A stretch of 64,000 nucleotides of DNA, taken from Rhizobium tropici CIAT 899 (GTDB taxonomy: Bacteria > Pseudomonadota > Alphaproteobacteria > Rhizobiales > Rhizobiaceae). This document shows positions 1-10,026 of the stretch, piece by piece; position 1 is the stretch's first letter, and every line of letters begins with the position of its first letter. The DNA lies in the NCBI RefSeq assembly GCF_000330885.1, contig NC_020061.1, positions 160,716 to 224,715 on the forward strand. The letters are read 5' to 3'. Both the position numbers and the translations under genes were made by a program. Under the pieces are notes generated by a model. It ran no database searches, was not told the origin of the DNA, and saw only the letters and a program-made list of their open reading frames with translations.

Positions 1-1504
1 CGAGGACCGGCCCGCCGGCATGATGTTCCGCCGCCACGGCCGCGACATGGGCGAGGTGATGTTGCACCGGCAGAAGCGGCAAATCCAAATGTTCCGCGAT
101 CCGCGCTGAACGAAAATCCGGATGCAGATCGCAGGCAGCAAATTCGGGCCTGACATCAAGGATAGAGCAGAGATGCTCGAGGGCTTCCCGCTGGAATCTG
201 ATCGCTTTGACATTGTCGAGACCGCCGATGTGCTGCGACAGGAACGCTTCCCGGCCCCGTGTCACGCAGATCGCGTTTTTGAAGTCCGCGCCGGTGGCAA
301 TCACGCATGGGCCGTCCTCGCCAAGATCGACCGGCTCCGGGACAAAACCCCGGGCGCGCCTCAGAAAGCTCGGCGCGCCGTCAATTACCTGCATGACGGA
401 ATCGTCAGCGCGAATGGCAATGTCACGGTCATGTGTGACGATCAGGTCGGCAACCCCGGGAAGCCGATGCATGGCATCGTCATTATCTGATACGAGCGGT
501 TCACCCTCCGGATTGGCGCTGGTCGCAATCAGAGCGGCGGGAGCGCCGGCCGCTTCTGCTGCAAACGCGGCAAACAACAGGTGGTGCACCGGCGCATGGG
601 CGAGCAGCAGGCCGATCCGACTGAGGCCGGGAGCGATGAGCTTGGAAAGGTGATCACGCGCCTCGATAAGGACGATCGGGGCGGCGGTCGAGGCGAGCAA
701 ATCCTCTTGCGCCCGCGAGGGCCTGGCAAGTATTCGGGCTGTCTCAATGTCCGGCACCATGATCGCGAACGGCTTCTCGTCGCGCATTTTGCGTCGTCGG
801 AGACGATCAATCGCCGTATCATTGCGTGCGTCGCAGAAGAGCTGGAAGCCGCCGACGCCCTTGATCGCAATGATCTGGCCATTCATGAGCCGCGCGGAGA
901 CCTCCGCGATAGGATGGCTAAGCTGTGGGCCGCAAGCCGGGCAGGCGAGGGGCTCACTATGGAACCGCCGGCTTTCGGGGTTGGCATAGTCTGCGCCGCA
1001 GGCGCTGCACATCGGGAACGCAGCCATCGAGGTCCGGCCGCGATCATAGGGGAGCGCACGGGTGATGGTGAAGCGCGGGCCACAATGAGTGCAGTTGACA
1101 AAAGGATAACCGAAAAAGCGGTTGTCCGGATCATTCAGTTCGTGCCGGCATTCGACGCAGGTGGCAGCGTCGGCGCCAATGCGCGTGGCGCCACGGCCGC
1201 CGACGCTTTCGAGGATTTCGAACGTTTCGTCGCCGGCCGGCTCCAGTTCCAGCTTATCGACGGTATCGACGCGGGCAAGCGGCGGCGCCTCCTTCCAGAC
1301 GCGTTCCGCAAAGCAGTCGACAGCGGTGCCCTCGACCTCGATCAGCACGCCGGCGCTGTCGTTGAGCACGAAGCCGGTAAGCTGCATCATTCTCGCAAGC
1401 CTATAGACGAACGGCCGGAATCCCACCCCTTGCACGGCACCGCGCACACGCACTCGCAACCGCCGGACACGATCTTCCGCCATGGATGCCAAGGTGCTCA
1501 CCAT
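1..1504 (-). CDS. hypF: HypF, carbamoyltransferase for hydrogenase maturation (3' part off the left edge)
   Basis: HypF makes the cyanide ligands of the [NiFe] centre from carbamoyl phosphate, with HypE. The ATG at 1504 begins two bases after the hypB stop. The start region carries the acylphosphatase-like domain (VRGAVQGVGFRPFVYRLAR, about residues 20-40), followed by the paired zinc-finger cysteines (CVECRHEL; CTHCGPR; CSACGADY; CPACGPQ, about residues 105-195) and a YrdC-like domain. The frame stays open to base 2 and reaches the conserved VQHHLAHV stretch, so about 500 of the usual 750 residues are present and no disruption is seen. It is the last hyp gene visible; hypC, hypD and hypE would be expected past the left edge. 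Confidence 0.93.
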   Translation of the reverse strand, partial: MVSTLASMAEDRVRRLRVRVRGAVQGVGFRPFVYRLARMMQLTGFVLNDSAGVLIEVEGTAVDCFAERVWKEAPPLARVDTVDKLELEPAGDETFEILESVGGRGATRIGADAATCVECRHELNDPDNRFFGYPFVNCTHCGPRFTITRALPYDRGRTSMAAFPMCSACGADYANPESRRFHSEPLACPACGPQLSHPIAEVSARLMNGQIIAIKGVGGFQLFCDARNDTAIDRLRRRKMRDEKPFAIMVPDIETARILARPSRAQEDLLASTAAPIVLIEARDHLSKLIAPGLSRIGLLLAHAPVHHLLFAAFAAEAAGAPAALIATSANPEGEPLVSDNDDAMHRLPGVADLIVTHDRDIAIRADDSVMQVIDGAPSFLRRARGFVPEPVDLGEDGPCVIATGADFKNAICVTRGREAFLSQHIGGLDNVKAIRFQREALEHLCSILDVRPEFAACDLHPDFRSARIAEHLDLPLLPVQHHLAHVAAVAAEHHAGGPVL

Positions 1505-1506
1505 CG

Positions 1507-2376
1507 TCAGACTACCTGCGAAGCTTTCGCGATCCGGGCCGCCTCAGCCTCCAGCCAGAAATAGAACGCTTCCATGCCGTCGCCGCTGCGCGCAGAAACC
1601 GTGAGAGTGCGAAGGCGTGGATTGACGCGCAGCGCATTAGCGATGCAGCGCCCGACATCGAAGTCGAGATGCGGTAGCAGGTCGGACTTGTTGAGAATCA
1701 TCAGGTCGGCGGCCGCGAACATGTCGGGATATTTGAGCGGCTTGTCCTCGCCCTCGGTAACCGAAAGCACCACGACCTTATGGGCCTCGCCGAGATCGAA
1801 AGCGGAGGGACAGACAAGATTGCCGACATTTTCGATGAACAAGACTGAACCGGGCTCGGGCGCCAGGTCCTCGACCGCGTGGCCGACCATGTGGGCGTCG
1901 AGGTGACAGCCCTTGCCGGTGTTGATCTGGATTGCGGAAACACCGGTCTTGCGGATGCGTGCGGCATCGTTGGAGGTCTCCTGGTCGCCTTCAATCACGC
2001 TGATCGACATTCGGTCCTTGAGGTCGTGAATGGCGCGCACCAGAAAGCTGGTCTTTCCCGACCCGGGGCTTGAAACGAAATTCAGCGCAAAGATGCTGTC
2101 ACGAACGAACCGAGCCCGGTTTTCGGCAGCATAGGCATTGTTTTTGGACAGGATGTCCTTTTCGATCTGGACGATGCGCTCCGGGTTCATGCCCGGGACA
2201 TGCACGCCGGCAATCCGTTGATGATGTTGGAGCGCACCGTGTTCCGCGTAGTGACGATCATGAGGATGTCCATGATCGTGCAGGTGACCGCGATGATGAT
2301 CATGGTCGCCTTGCGCGCCTGTCTTGCTCTTGCCATCTTCCAATGTTGCCATCTCGCAGCCGCATACCGTGCACAT
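1507..2376 (-). CDS. hypB: HypB, nickel-binding GTPase for hydrogenase maturation
   Basis: HypB is the GTPase that delivers nickel to the hydrogenase large subunit together with HypA. The protein (289 aa) starts with MCTVCGCE, the N-terminal metal-site cysteines, followed by a histidine-rich stretch (about residues 24-52) that can store nickel. The P-loop is SSPGSGKTS near residue 105, and GDQET, the CHLD metal-binding motif, ENVGNLVCP and NKSDLLPH follow in the family order. The start overlaps the hypA stop, and the stop is two bases before hypF, which indicates one operon with hup. No damage is visible. Confidence 0.96.
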   Translation of the reverse strand: MCTVCGCEMATLEDGKSKTGAQGDHDHHRGHLHDHGHPHDRHYAEHGALQHHQRIAGVHVPGMNPERIVQIEKDILSKNNAYAAENRARFVRDSIFALNFVSSPGSGKTSFLVRAIHDLKDRMSISVIEGDQETSNDAARIRKTGVSAIQINTGKGCHLDAHMVGHAVEDLAPEPGSVLFIENVGNLVCPSAFDLGEAHKVVVLSVTEGEDKPLKYPDMFAAADLMILNKSDLLPHLDFDVGRCIANALRVNPRLRTLTVSARSGDGMEAFYFWLEAEAARIAKASQVV

Positions 2377-2717
2377 CAGATCACCTCCATGTCCTTGATC
2401 CTCAATTCATCGCCCGCCGTCGCCTGCACCTGATACCGCCCACAATCCGGGCAGGCGCCAAATCGCTCATCGAGGGGCACCGTCTTCCCACAATCGAGGC
2501 ACCAGCCCTCGCCGGCGATGCGGTTGATTTCGAGTGCGGCATGTTCGGCAATCGTCCCACGCCGCACAGCTTCGTAGCAGAACAGGAGCGAATCCGGATT
2601 GATATGGCTCAAGACACCGACATCGAGGCGGATCGATTTGACTGCGCTCGCACCATTTAGCTGCGCCATCTCGCAGACGATGGCGATCACACTCTCCATC
2701 AACGACATTTCATGCAT
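2376..2717 (-). CDS. hypA: HypA, nickel metallochaperone
   Basis: HypA (113 aa) hands nickel to hydrogenase with HypB. The start was placed at 2717 because it gives the family N-terminus [10 protein letters not shown], where the His and Glu bind nickel; longer upstream frames do not look like HypA. The zinc site is CLDCGKTV and CPDCGRYQ (residues 73-92). It overlaps the hupK stop by eight bases and the hypB start by one base, so translation is probably coupled. Confidence 0.95.
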   Translation of the reverse strand: MHEMSLMESVIAIVCEMAQLNGASAVKSIRLDVGVLSHINPDSLLFCYEAVRRGTIAEHAALEINRIAGEGWCLDCGKTVPLDERFGACPDCGRYQVQATAGDELRIKDMEVI

Positions 2718-3819
2718 GCGCGGCATCGCGAACGTTAAGCTTGAACTCGACGCAGGGATCGAACAGAGCCGCGAGGCGATAAACTGACCGGGCTGCTGAT
2801 TCATGAGCACCGATCCGCGATGACAGTAGGGTTTTGACAAATGGACCGGCCGGATGAAAATTCCATTCGGTCGGGGCCAGTATCCGGTAGGCGCAAAGTT
2901 TCCCGTTCGCGTCGATCTCGGCCTGATGATAAAGTCTGCCACGCCCACATTCCACCACGCCAAAGCCGCCGTCGCCGGGCACCGAACCACCGGCCATCAG
3001 TTCGGAAGGATCATTCTGGCCCTTGGCAAGATGCGCGAGTTGCTTCAAGCAAAGGCCAACGTCGCCTATGCGTGCCATGAAGCGTTGCCTAAGGTGCGGA
3101 TCGTCTGGCCTGCTGGTGTCGCAATGCCGGGCATAAGCACCGGTTTCGACGACCCGACCGGCAAGATGCGGCAAGGCGCAGTAGTGCGCATCTTTGCAAA
3201 GATGGGCAATAACTTCGGCATCATCGGCGGCACTCAGCGGATCAGGGCGCCGGCCTGAAAAAGTTCGGTCGTCCTTGATATCTCGAAAAATCGCCGCGCA
3301 AGCCGTGCCATCCGGCGACAATCCGTCGTCTTTCGAGATGCCGAGCCCCTCTGCTGCATCGGCAAGCCGCCGCGCGTTGGCAGCCAGGGCACTATGGTTC
3401 ACTTTTTTCTCTCGCGATTGGCCGATGATTGCCTGCGACGCGGCCAGGGCGCCGCGCAGATATTGGCCCGCGTCAGCCACCAGACGTAACGATATTGATG
3501 AGGGCCAGTGCAAAATCAGCGCCCTCAAAGTTTCGAATATCCGTTCGGCAAGCAATCCGGCCACCGCCGCGAGCTGCTCCTCGATGGGCATCGGTAGGCC
3601 GGCTGCATTCAGGATGGCAAGGCGCGCCGCCACCGATTGCGAATAGCCACAGAGCGAAAAAACCCATCCGACAAGCATGGGCGCCTCTTCCGGTCGATGG
3701 CCAATGAACATGCGTGCCAATTCTTGCGGGCGGTTGACCCTCACGTCCACGAAACAGGCAAGCGCTTGCGACACCGTCACATCGATCCGGATCGAGCCGG
3801 CGCTAAGGAGATAGGTCAT
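2710..3819 (-). CDS. hupK: HupK, hydrogenase maturation scaffold-like protein
   Basis: HupK (369 aa) is found in rhizobial hup clusters and resembles the hydrogenase large subunit. It is thought to help assemble the [NiFe] cofactor. The start at 3819 gives MTYLLSAGSIRID; the C-terminus [18 protein letters not shown] echoes the large-subunit C-terminal cysteine motif. The length matches the family. It starts four bases inside the damaged hupI/J frame and overlaps hypA at its end. It appears intact although its upstream neighbours are not. Confidence 0.85.
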   Translation of the reverse strand: MTYLLSAGSIRIDVTVSQALACFVDVRVNRPQELARMFIGHRPEEAPMLVGWVFSLCGYSQSVAARLAILNAAGLPMPIEEQLAAVAGLLAERIFETLRALILHWPSSISLRLVADAGQYLRGALAASQAIIGQSREKKVNHSALAANARRLADAAEGLGISKDDGLSPDGTACAAIFRDIKDDRTFSGRRPDPLSAADDAEVIAHLCKDAHYCALPHLAGRVVETGAYARHCDTSRPDDPHLRQRFMARIGDVGLCLKQLAHLAKGQNDPSELMAGGSVPGDGGFGVVECGRGRLYHQAEIDANGKLCAYRILAPTEWNFHPAGPFVKTLLSSRIGAHESAARSVYRLAALFDPCVEFKLNVRDAAHA

Positions 3820-4250
3820 GCAACAAGCTCCCGAAGCGCTCGGAAAACCCTCCAACGCAGATCACGGCGCATGGGGCTGGCGGTTGGATGGGATGGCGGC
3901 GCGAGCGCAACGATGTTGAAAAATGCGCGCATCGCCTTCAACACCGTCCCCATCGTTTCAAACTCAAAGGCCATGAAAAACAGCAAGCAGGAATCAAAAC
4001 CGCCAGTCGTCTCGGATTTTTGCCGGCGATGAATTCGATCACGCCTGCCCGCACATTCCGAGTCGTGCCTACAGCAGCCAAAATCATGAACCGTGGCGTC
4101 GCGACGATGCGGTCGTTCGCCCGCCGAATGCCAGCAAGCTCGTTTCCGAAGCGCCTTTCGCGGGCGCATAGACGTCCAGCATGTGCCGCCTTTCACCCTA
4201 TCCTTATCCGAAACGGTCACATGCGTGACGAGATTCTCGAAGCTGATCAT
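3816..4250 (-). pseudogene. hupI-hupJ relic: rubredoxin start fused to HupJ/HybE-like tail
   Basis: The frame opens with MISFENLVTHVTVSDKDR, which resembles the N-terminus of the rubredoxin HupI, but both rubredoxin CxxC pairs are gone. The rest looks like HupJ (HybE-family chaperone) read through several frameshifts: RAGVIEFIAGKNP lies in one frame, and SCLLFFMAFEFETMGTVL with MRAFFNI follows in another, matching the acidic C-terminal part of that family. One or more deletions therefore joined hupI to hupJ. The terminal ATGA overlaps with hupH and hupK survive. Loss of both chaperones should impair small-subunit maturation. That reading is inference from remembered family sequences. Confidence 0.6.
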
Positions 4251-5005
4251 TTGAAATAAGCCTCCTCGACATCACGCAGGCGCGCGGCGGAGTCGCGGAA
4301 ATCCTCTTCAGTCGCGAGGGCGAGGGATGGGATGTCGACGATTTGCAGCATGTCGAGGACGATCTCATCCATGTTGTCGTAAAACTGTACGGACCAAACG
4401 TTTCGGGCCCCTGCTGCCGTCACGCGACAGGTGCGGTAGCCGCGTGATGTCAGTTGTACGGGACCGGCTCCGAGCGTGACCTGCAGGAAATTCACATCCT
4501 CGATGCTCATCGGAAACAACGACAAAATGATAGCGTGCGCAGGATCGCCATCCCGGTACTGGACAATGCGGTCACCGATCTCGGTCAGCACCGGCATGAC
4601 GTTCATAGCGCCAGGCGGCGCAGGTCCATGTGAGACCAAGGCCGGCAGCGCCGTGCAGGCCCTCCGCACCGTCATAGGAATCGGGCCGACCTCGATATAT
4701 TCCGCAATGAGGTCGCCGGCGGGGTCGGTAAAGCGCATATGCCAGACGCCGGCCATAACCGCTTCCTTGAACTGCGCCAGGACCCCGGAGGGCAGCGCCG
4801 CTACCCCGCAAACCTCGCCCTTGCCGAGCGTCTGCGTGACCAATTTCTTGTCATCGTCGTCGAATTCGAAAATGTCGAATAGCTGCCCCGGCTGGCCGGC
4901 TTTTTGCACCGCAAGCGTTGCAGCAATGTCGGATATGAGCATTGCGGCTCGGCAGCTTCGGCCGTTTAGGGAGCCAACTGGGTAGGCTGGCATTGTCTGC
5001 TCCAA
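4247..5005 (-). CDS. hupH: HupH (HyaF-type) hydrogenase maturation protein with altered N-terminus
   Basis: HupH helps hydrogenase small-subunit processing in rhizobia. The 252-aa frame matches the family from about residue 40 on, including FDIFEFDDDDKKL, LGKGEVCG, IEVGPIPM, the central NVMPVLTEI region and the C-terminal NVWSVQFYDNMDEIVLD. The family is usually about 280 aa. The first 20-30 residues here do not look conserved, and the usual upstream hupG is absent. A deletion ending in the hupH 5' region probably removed hupG and the original start. The stop overlaps the hupI relic. Function is uncertain. Confidence 0.75.
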   Translation of the reverse strand: MEQTMPAYPVGSLNGRSCRAAMLISDIAATLAVQKAGQPGQLFDIFEFDDDDKKLVTQTLGKGEVCGVAALPSGVLAQFKEAVMAGVWHMRFTDPAGDLIAEYIEVGPIPMTVRRACTALPALVSHGPAPPGAMNVMPVLTEIGDRIVQYRDGDPAHAIILSLFPMSIEDVNFLQVTLGAGPVQLTSRGYRTCRVTAAGARNVWSVQFYDNMDEIVLDMLQIVDIPSLALATEEDFRDSAARLRDVEEAYFK

Positions 5006-5268
5006 ATCAGCGTGTAATTCATTCTCGCACTTGGGATCTGCAAGCGGCGTACCAGTTGCTGAGAAAGATGGGTCGTATTGATCTGAAGGAAAATTCCGGT
5101 CGCGGTCTTATGCGGATGCGCACACGCGGCCCCGATGCTGAGGCAGCGCGTTACGCTTCGCAATATTCAGCAATCCGCCCGCAGCCAGCAGGATCGATCT
5201 CGTCCGTCTCCGGCTGCCCTTGGACAGTCCACATGAACATGTGGCCGACAAGGAAGAGGAGATTGCGT
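5006..5268. other. Spacer where hupG is expected; nothing recognisable
   Basis: In rhizobial hup operons hupG (HyaE-like) lies between hupF and hupH. These 263 bases hold no frame resembling it and no other gene that I recognise. The abnormal hupH N-terminus next to it fits a deletion. Confidence 0.5.
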
Positions 5269-5583
5269 TCAGTTGAGAAATACGAACTGCCAGTTTTCCC
5301 GCAAATGCAACGGTAATTCCGGCTCGCGGGAGATAAGATCGGCAAATAGCGTTTCGAATGACCGTCCTTCGACCGCTTCAGCAAGACCGGCCAACGCATC
5401 GTCGATCTTGTGTGCTTCGTCGGCATCGAGCACCCGGATCGCAGATCCTAGATGAGTAAGAACGTACGTCCCAACCGGTTGCGGGCCGACCAGCACCATC
5501 GAAATCGCAAAAACCGATCCGTGGCGCTCGCACTCCGCTGTAAATTCGCCACCAGTCACCTGCATCGGAATTCCTATGCACAC
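5269..5583 (-). CDS. hupF: HupF, HypC-family hydrogenase chaperone
   Basis: HupF is a HypC paralogue that protects the hydrogenase large subunit, notably under higher oxygen. I place the start at the GTG at 5583, which gives V-CIGIPMQV with the essential second-position cysteine and is preceded by a GAGGGG ribosome site; a longer ATG frame from 5724 adds non-conserved sequence. The protein is 104 aa and runs through GTYVLTHLGSAIRVLD, typical of HypC/HupF, with the HupF-specific C-terminal extension. Between its start and hupD lie only 141 bases, so hupE (nickel permease), normally located there, is missing. Confidence 0.88.
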   Translation of the reverse strand: MCIGIPMQVTGGEFTAECERHGSVFAISMVLVGPQPVGTYVLTHLGSAIRVLDADEAHKIDDALAGLAEAVEGRSFETLFADLISREPELPLHLRENWQFVFLN

Positions 5584-5724
5584 AATCAGCCCCTCGATCT
5601 GCCTGGGTTCATGATATTGGGAACCGGAAGGGTTCTCGCGCGGGTCCTTGGGTTTTGGATGCAGCCGGCGAACAGGAACGCAACCGACGACTGCCTCGGT
5701 TGCATCGGAACCCCCCTGAACCAC

Positions 5725-6306
5725 TCAATTCGCCCGGTCCGCTCGCCGCTCGTAATGTGCAAAATCGATGTCGTTGGCGAGGAGAGCGGGCGCGGCGGTG
5801 CGGCGCGAACTGATGGCGACGCCCCATCGCTCCAGGATGCCGGCGGCTACCATTACGGCGGCCGGGATTACGGATTTGACGGGCTCAGTCACCGGTCCGC
5901 CCCAGCTATCGAGGTCCACCGGTTGGCAGCCGATCAGTGCGAGTCTTGCGGGATAGCGATCGAGAAGGTCGGCAGCGCTCAGAACTTCCTGGAAGCCTGT
6001 CTGGTGCAGGCTCATCTTTTTGGCGCCGGTGAATTTCGGCACGTCGTCATTCTCGACGATCTTCAGCGTGCCGGGCGCGAGACCGAAGTCGACCGCGTCG
6101 AATACAATCAGATGATCGGCTTCGGTGACATATTGCACGAGATAAAGGCCCTGGGTGCCGCCGTCGAGCACGGTGACGTTGGTCGGCACCGCATAGGCCT
6201 GGTGGAAGGCTTCGACAGCGCGGACGCCAAAACCCTCGTCCGCCCAGAGAATATTGCCAATGCCGAGCACCAAAACGTTCGGTTTGCGAGAGTTCGCTTC
6301 GTCCAT
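5725..6306 (-). CDS. hupD: HupD, hydrogenase maturation endopeptidase
   Basis: HupD (193 aa) clips the C-terminal peptide of the large subunit HupL once nickel is in place. LGIGNILWADEGFGVRAVE holds the nickel-sensing Glu near residue 23, VFDAVDFG holds the Asp near residue 70, and LHQTGFQEVL holds the His near residue 101. Size and motif order are standard. The start lies one base after the hupC stop, so the two are co-transcribed. Confidence 0.95.
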   Translation of the reverse strand: MDEANSRKPNVLVLGIGNILWADEGFGVRAVEAFHQAYAVPTNVTVLDGGTQGLYLVQYVTEADHLIVFDAVDFGLAPGTLKIVENDDVPKFTGAKKMSLHQTGFQEVLSAADLLDRYPARLALIGCQPVDLDSWGGPVTEPVKSVIPAAVMVAAGILERWGVAISSRRTAAPALLANDIDFAHYERRADRAN

Positions 6307-6307
6307 C

Positions 6308-7021
6308 CTAGTCCTCGTTGTGCTTGGACAGCCGCTCGCCCGAAATCATCGACGAAACGATGCTCTGGCGGCTGACGATGTCCTCGCGTACCGCGATATA
6401 GATATGGATCATCACGAAGATCAGGATCACCCACATTCCCAGATGATGAAGGGTATGAACGGACTGGCTGTTCGGCCAGATGAAGAATACCCGACCAAAC
6501 AGCCTGTATGCCCAGCTGTCGTGGCCGACGCTTTCGCCATAGAGCGCAAATCCGGTGATCACCATGAATGTCAGCGGCAGCGTGAACGTCACGAACATGA
6601 CGAATTGCGACAGCGGATTGTGGCCAGCATATTTCAACGCGCGTCCAGTAAGGAATGTGTAAACGCGCACCTCGTGCAGCCATTCGCTCCAGAACCGTCC
6701 GCTCCAGAAGGGAACGTAGAAGATTTGGCGTGCATGCACGTTGCCGACGAAGACCCAGTAGATTCTGAGGATCAGGGCCACGGCCAGGATCTGCCCGGCG
6801 GCGAAATGGACAAAACGGATATAGCCCATCAGGAAATTGGCGCTCGCCTCGCCGGGTGCCGCCGCCAATGGGCTGCCGATGAAATAACCCGTCAGCGCCA
6901 GCGCCAGGATGGAGAAAGCGTTTATCCAGTGCCAGAGGCGAACGGGCGCCTCGTAGGCATACACGTTTTCGCGCTCGCTGGCGCGTTCGTCATCGGCGTT
7001 TGAGATAGCAGAGATGCTCAT
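6308..7021 (-). CDS. hupC: HupC, cytochrome b subunit of uptake hydrogenase
   Basis: HupC (237 aa) anchors HupSL to the inner membrane and passes electrons from H2 to quinone. The start at 7021 has a GAGGAGG ribosome site and gives MSISAISNADDERAS. RLWHWINAFSILALALTGYF is the first membrane helix and carries a heme-ligand histidine; further helices and the HTLHHLGMW and IHIYIAVRED stretches match Ni/Fe-hydrogenase cytochrome b subunits. It sits 11 bases after hupL. Confidence 0.95.
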   Translation of the reverse strand: MSISAISNADDERASERENVYAYEAPVRLWHWINAFSILALALTGYFIGSPLAAAPGEASANFLMGYIRFVHFAAGQILAVALILRIYWVFVGNVHARQIFYVPFWSGRFWSEWLHEVRVYTFLTGRALKYAGHNPLSQFVMFVTFTLPLTFMVITGFALYGESVGHDSWAYRLFGRVFFIWPNSQSVHTLHHLGMWVILIFVMIHIYIAVREDIVSRQSIVSSMISGERLSKHNED

Positions 7022-7032
7022 GATCGTCCTCC

Positions 7033-8823
7033 TCATCTGACTTGGACCTTGGCCATTTCCTGTCCGTCCGGGCTCATGATATGGGTGGAGCATGCAAGGC
7101 ACGGATCGAAGGAATGGAGGGTTCGGAGGATTTCGAGCGGCTGCGACGGATCCGACATAGGCGTGTCAATCAGTGAGGCCTCGAACGCGCCGATATTGCC
7201 GTGCGGATCGCGCGGACTACCGTTCCAGGTGGTCGGCACCACACATTGATAATTGTCGATCTTGCCCCCCTTGATCTTGATCCAGTGTGCGAGGGCGCCG
7301 CGCGGGGCCTCGGTGAAGCCGACGCCCTTGACCTCGCAAGGCCAAGTCTCCGGCTTCCATTTGTCGATGAAGGCGGTGGCGCTGTCGCCGGCCTTGATAT
7401 TGGCGACCAGCTTGTTGTGGAAATAGCGCATCTGCCGGCCTGCCCAGACGGATTCGAGCGCGCGAGCGGCGGTACGCCCTAGTGTCGAAAATAACGCCGC
7501 GGTCGGCAGGCCGAGGTCCTTCAGGACCTTGTCGACGGGATCCTTGAATTCTGCCTTGCCCTGGGCGTAGCCCAAGACCCAACGGGAAAGCGGGCCGACT
7601 TCCATGGCGTGGCCGCGCCAGCGCGGCGCCTTGATCCAAGAATATTTTCCGCCTTCGTCCAGCTCTTGAATGTTGGTCTTGGTGCCCTTGGCATTCGGCC
7701 CAAGCTCGTAATGCGGCACGGTGACACCGTCCCAGGGATGCAAGCCCTTGGCCTCGTCCGGATATTCGTACCAGGAGTGACTGACGAATTCCTGGATCTG
7801 CTCTGGATCGGAATGGTCGACTGGCAGGACTTCGTTGAAATTGCCATTAATGATCGCACCGCGCGGAAGCTTCAGGCTCGCCTCCGTGTAGTCATTTGCG
7901 TGTTCCGGCACGTCGCCATAGGCAAGCACGTTCTTGCCCGACAACCCGCCGCCGAACAGCCAATCCTTGTAGAAGGAACCGATCGCCATGATGTCCGGTA
8001 GGTATACCTTCTCGTTGAACTCGATCAGCTGGTCGATCACCGACGAAATTTGGTTTAACCGTTCCATTGTAATCGCGCCGACGGCTCCCGTGCCGTCGAG
8101 GTTGATCGGACAGGGCACTCCGCCGACCAGCCAATTCGGATGCGGATTTTTCCCGCCGAAGATCGTGTGGATCTTGACGATCTCCCTCTGGAAATCGAGG
8201 GCTTCGAGATAGTGTGCTACGGCCATCAGGTTCGCTTCAGGCGGCAGCTTATAGGATAGATTGCCCCAGTAGCCGTTCTTGAATGGACCAAGCTGGCCGG
8301 ATTGGACGAACTTTCTCAGCCGTGTCTGGATGTCTTTGAAGTAGCCCGGCGAAGACAATGGCCAATCGGACACCGATTGGGCAAGCGCCGAGGTGGCCTT
8401 CACATCGGCCGTGAGGGCAGATATGACATCCACCCAGTCGAGCGCATGCAGGTGATAGAAATGCACGACGTGGTCATGAACCTGCAATGCCAGCTGCATG
8501 AGATTGCGGATCGAATTGGCGTTTTCCGGAATGGTTATGCCGAGCGCATTTTCAACCGCCCGCACCGATGTGAGCGCATGGGTTCCGGTGCAGACGCCGC
8601 AGATCCGTTCCGTGAAAGCCCAGGCATCGCGTGGATCGCGATTTTTGAGGATGACTTCAATGCCTCGCCACATTGTGCCGGTGGAAACGGCATTGCGGAT
8701 GATATTGTCCTCGTCGACATTGACCTCGACCCGCATGTGGCCTTCGATGCGGGTTACAGGATCGACCACAAGACGCTTGCCGGAATTGTCGAGCGTGAAG
8801 CCATCTGGCGTTTGGATGGTCAT
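7033..8823 (-). CDS. hupL: HupL, uptake [NiFe] hydrogenase large subunit
   Basis: HupL (596 aa) holds the nickel-iron active site that oxidises H2 on the periplasmic side. Both metal-binding motifs are present: [10 protein letters not shown] near residue 73 and DPCLACSTH near the C-terminus. The tail [15 protein letters not shown] after the final His is the peptide that HupD removes. Start and stop are standard; the ATG overlaps the hupS stop, so the subunits are made in coupled fashion. No frameshift is seen, in contrast to the accessory genes downstream. Confidence 0.98.
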   Translation of the reverse strand: MTIQTPDGFTLDNSGKRLVVDPVTRIEGHMRVEVNVDEDNIIRNAVSTGTMWRGIEVILKNRDPRDAWAFTERICGVCTGTHALTSVRAVENALGITIPENANSIRNLMQLALQVHDHVVHFYHLHALDWVDVISALTADVKATSALAQSVSDWPLSSPGYFKDIQTRLRKFVQSGQLGPFKNGYWGNLSYKLPPEANLMAVAHYLEALDFQREIVKIHTIFGGKNPHPNWLVGGVPCPINLDGTGAVGAITMERLNQISSVIDQLIEFNEKVYLPDIMAIGSFYKDWLFGGGLSGKNVLAYGDVPEHANDYTEASLKLPRGAIINGNFNEVLPVDHSDPEQIQEFVSHSWYEYPDEAKGLHPWDGVTVPHYELGPNAKGTKTNIQELDEGGKYSWIKAPRWRGHAMEVGPLSRWVLGYAQGKAEFKDPVDKVLKDLGLPTAALFSTLGRTAARALESVWAGRQMRYFHNKLVANIKAGDSATAFIDKWKPETWPCEVKGVGFTEAPRGALAHWIKIKGGKIDNYQCVVPTTWNGSPRDPHGNIGAFEASLIDTPMSDPSQPLEILRTLHSFDPCLACSTHIMSPDGQEMAKVQVR

Positions 8824-9932
8824 CGTGATCTTTCCTGTCCATTGCCGTTTTTAGGACCGGTTTTCCCGCGCTTGGCGGTGACCTGCTTGACGGCGCTGAT
8901 TGCAGCATGGGCAGCAATCGCCCCACCGACAACACCAGCTGCGGTCATGCCCACCTGGTCTGCAGTGGCTTCCACGCCGAATGGGCTGACCTCGGTCAGT
9001 CGGGAGTAAAAGCTTCCTGCGTCCCAGAAATTTTGTTCCGAGCAGCCGATGCAGCCATGACCCGACTGGATCGGGAAAGAGACGCCGCCATTCCAGCGAA
9101 CGGTCGAGCAGGCGTTATAGGTGGTCGGGCCTTTGCAGCCCATCTTGTAGAGGCAGTAGCCCTTGCGCGCGCCTTCGTCGTCCCACTCCTCGACGAACTG
9201 GCCGGCGTCGAAATGAGCGCGCCGATAGCACTTGTCGTGGATGCGCTGCGAATAAAACATCTTAGGCCGACCCTGATGATCGAGTTCGGGGAGCTTGCCG
9301 AACGTGGTGATGAAGGTGACGACGCCGGTCATCACCTCTGCGATCGGCGGACAGCCAGGCACTTTGATGATCGGCTTGTCGCGGATCACTTTGTCGATCG
9401 GCGTCGCCTCGGTGGGGTTGGGCGTTGCGGCCTGAACGCAGCCCGAAGAGGCACAGGTTCCCCAGGCGATGACAGCCAGGGCGCCTTCGGCCATCCATTT
9501 GAGTTTCTCGACGAAGGGTCGCCCGCCATCGATGCAGAACATCCCGCCTTCGTTGAGCGGCGGATTGCCTTCGACGGCAAGAATGTACTTGCCCTTGTGC
9601 TTCTCCTTGGTCTCTTTGAGGATCGCCTCGGCCTGGTAGCCGGCCGCCGCCATGATTGTATCGTCGTAATCGAGTGAAATCATCGACAGGACTACATCCT
9701 TGGCCAGCGGATAGGCGGAGCGGATGAAGCTTTCCGAGCAGCAGGTGCATTCGAGCCCATGCATCCAGATCACCGGCACACGCTCTTTGGTTTCAAGTGC
9801 CTCGGCCATCGCTGCGGCCGTATCGGAGCCAAGGCCGAGGCAGGCCGCCGTGAGGCTGCAGAACTTCATGAAACTGCGCCGGGTTATGCCCTGGCGACGG
9901 ATAACATCGTAAAACGTTTCGGTCGCGGCCAT
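8820..9932 (-). CDS. hupS: HupS, uptake [NiFe] hydrogenase small subunit
   Basis: HupS (370 aa) carries the three iron-sulfur clusters that move electrons from HupL to HupC. It has a twin-arginine signal (RRSFMKFCS, residues 18-26) that exports the folded SL dimer, the proximal-cluster motif CTCCSESF, and later cysteines including [13 protein letters not shown]-terminal hydrophobic anchor follows. The start at 9932 was chosen over the ATG at 9953 because GGAGGAGCAGG lies just before it. Only 94 bases separate it from the upstream monooxygenase on the same strand, and I see no separate -24/-12 promoter there, so it may be read from the monooxygenase promoter. Confidence 0.97.
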   Translation of the reverse strand: MAATETFYDVIRRQGITRRSFMKFCSLTAACLGLGSDTAAAMAEALETKERVPVIWMHGLECTCCSESFIRSAYPLAKDVVLSMISLDYDDTIMAAAGYQAEAILKETKEKHKGKYILAVEGNPPLNEGGMFCIDGGRPFVEKLKWMAEGALAVIAWGTCASSGCVQAATPNPTEATPIDKVIRDKPIIKVPGCPPIAEVMTGVVTFITTFGKLPELDHQGRPKMFYSQRIHDKCYRRAHFDAGQFVEEWDDEGARKGYCLYKMGCKGPTTYNACSTVRWNGGVSFPIQSGHGCIGCSEQNFWDAGSFYSRLTEVSPFGVEATADQVGMTAAGVVGGAIAAHAAISAVKQVTAKRGKTGPKNGNGQERSR

Positions 9933-10026
9933 CCTGCTCCTCCACCTTCCCACCCCTGAGGCCTTTTTATTCAGTGAGCGATTTTAATCCTCGATCTCAA
10001 CTCGACCCCTGAGTGGCGACCGCTTT

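Noticed and set aside
581..1564. 327-residue open frame on the plus strand
   Set aside because: It is antisense to hypF, which has clear zinc fingers and an acylphosphatase motif; the plus-strand frame has no domain.
5452..6375. 307-residue plus-strand frame
   Set aside because: Antisense to hupF and hupD, both with conserved motifs.
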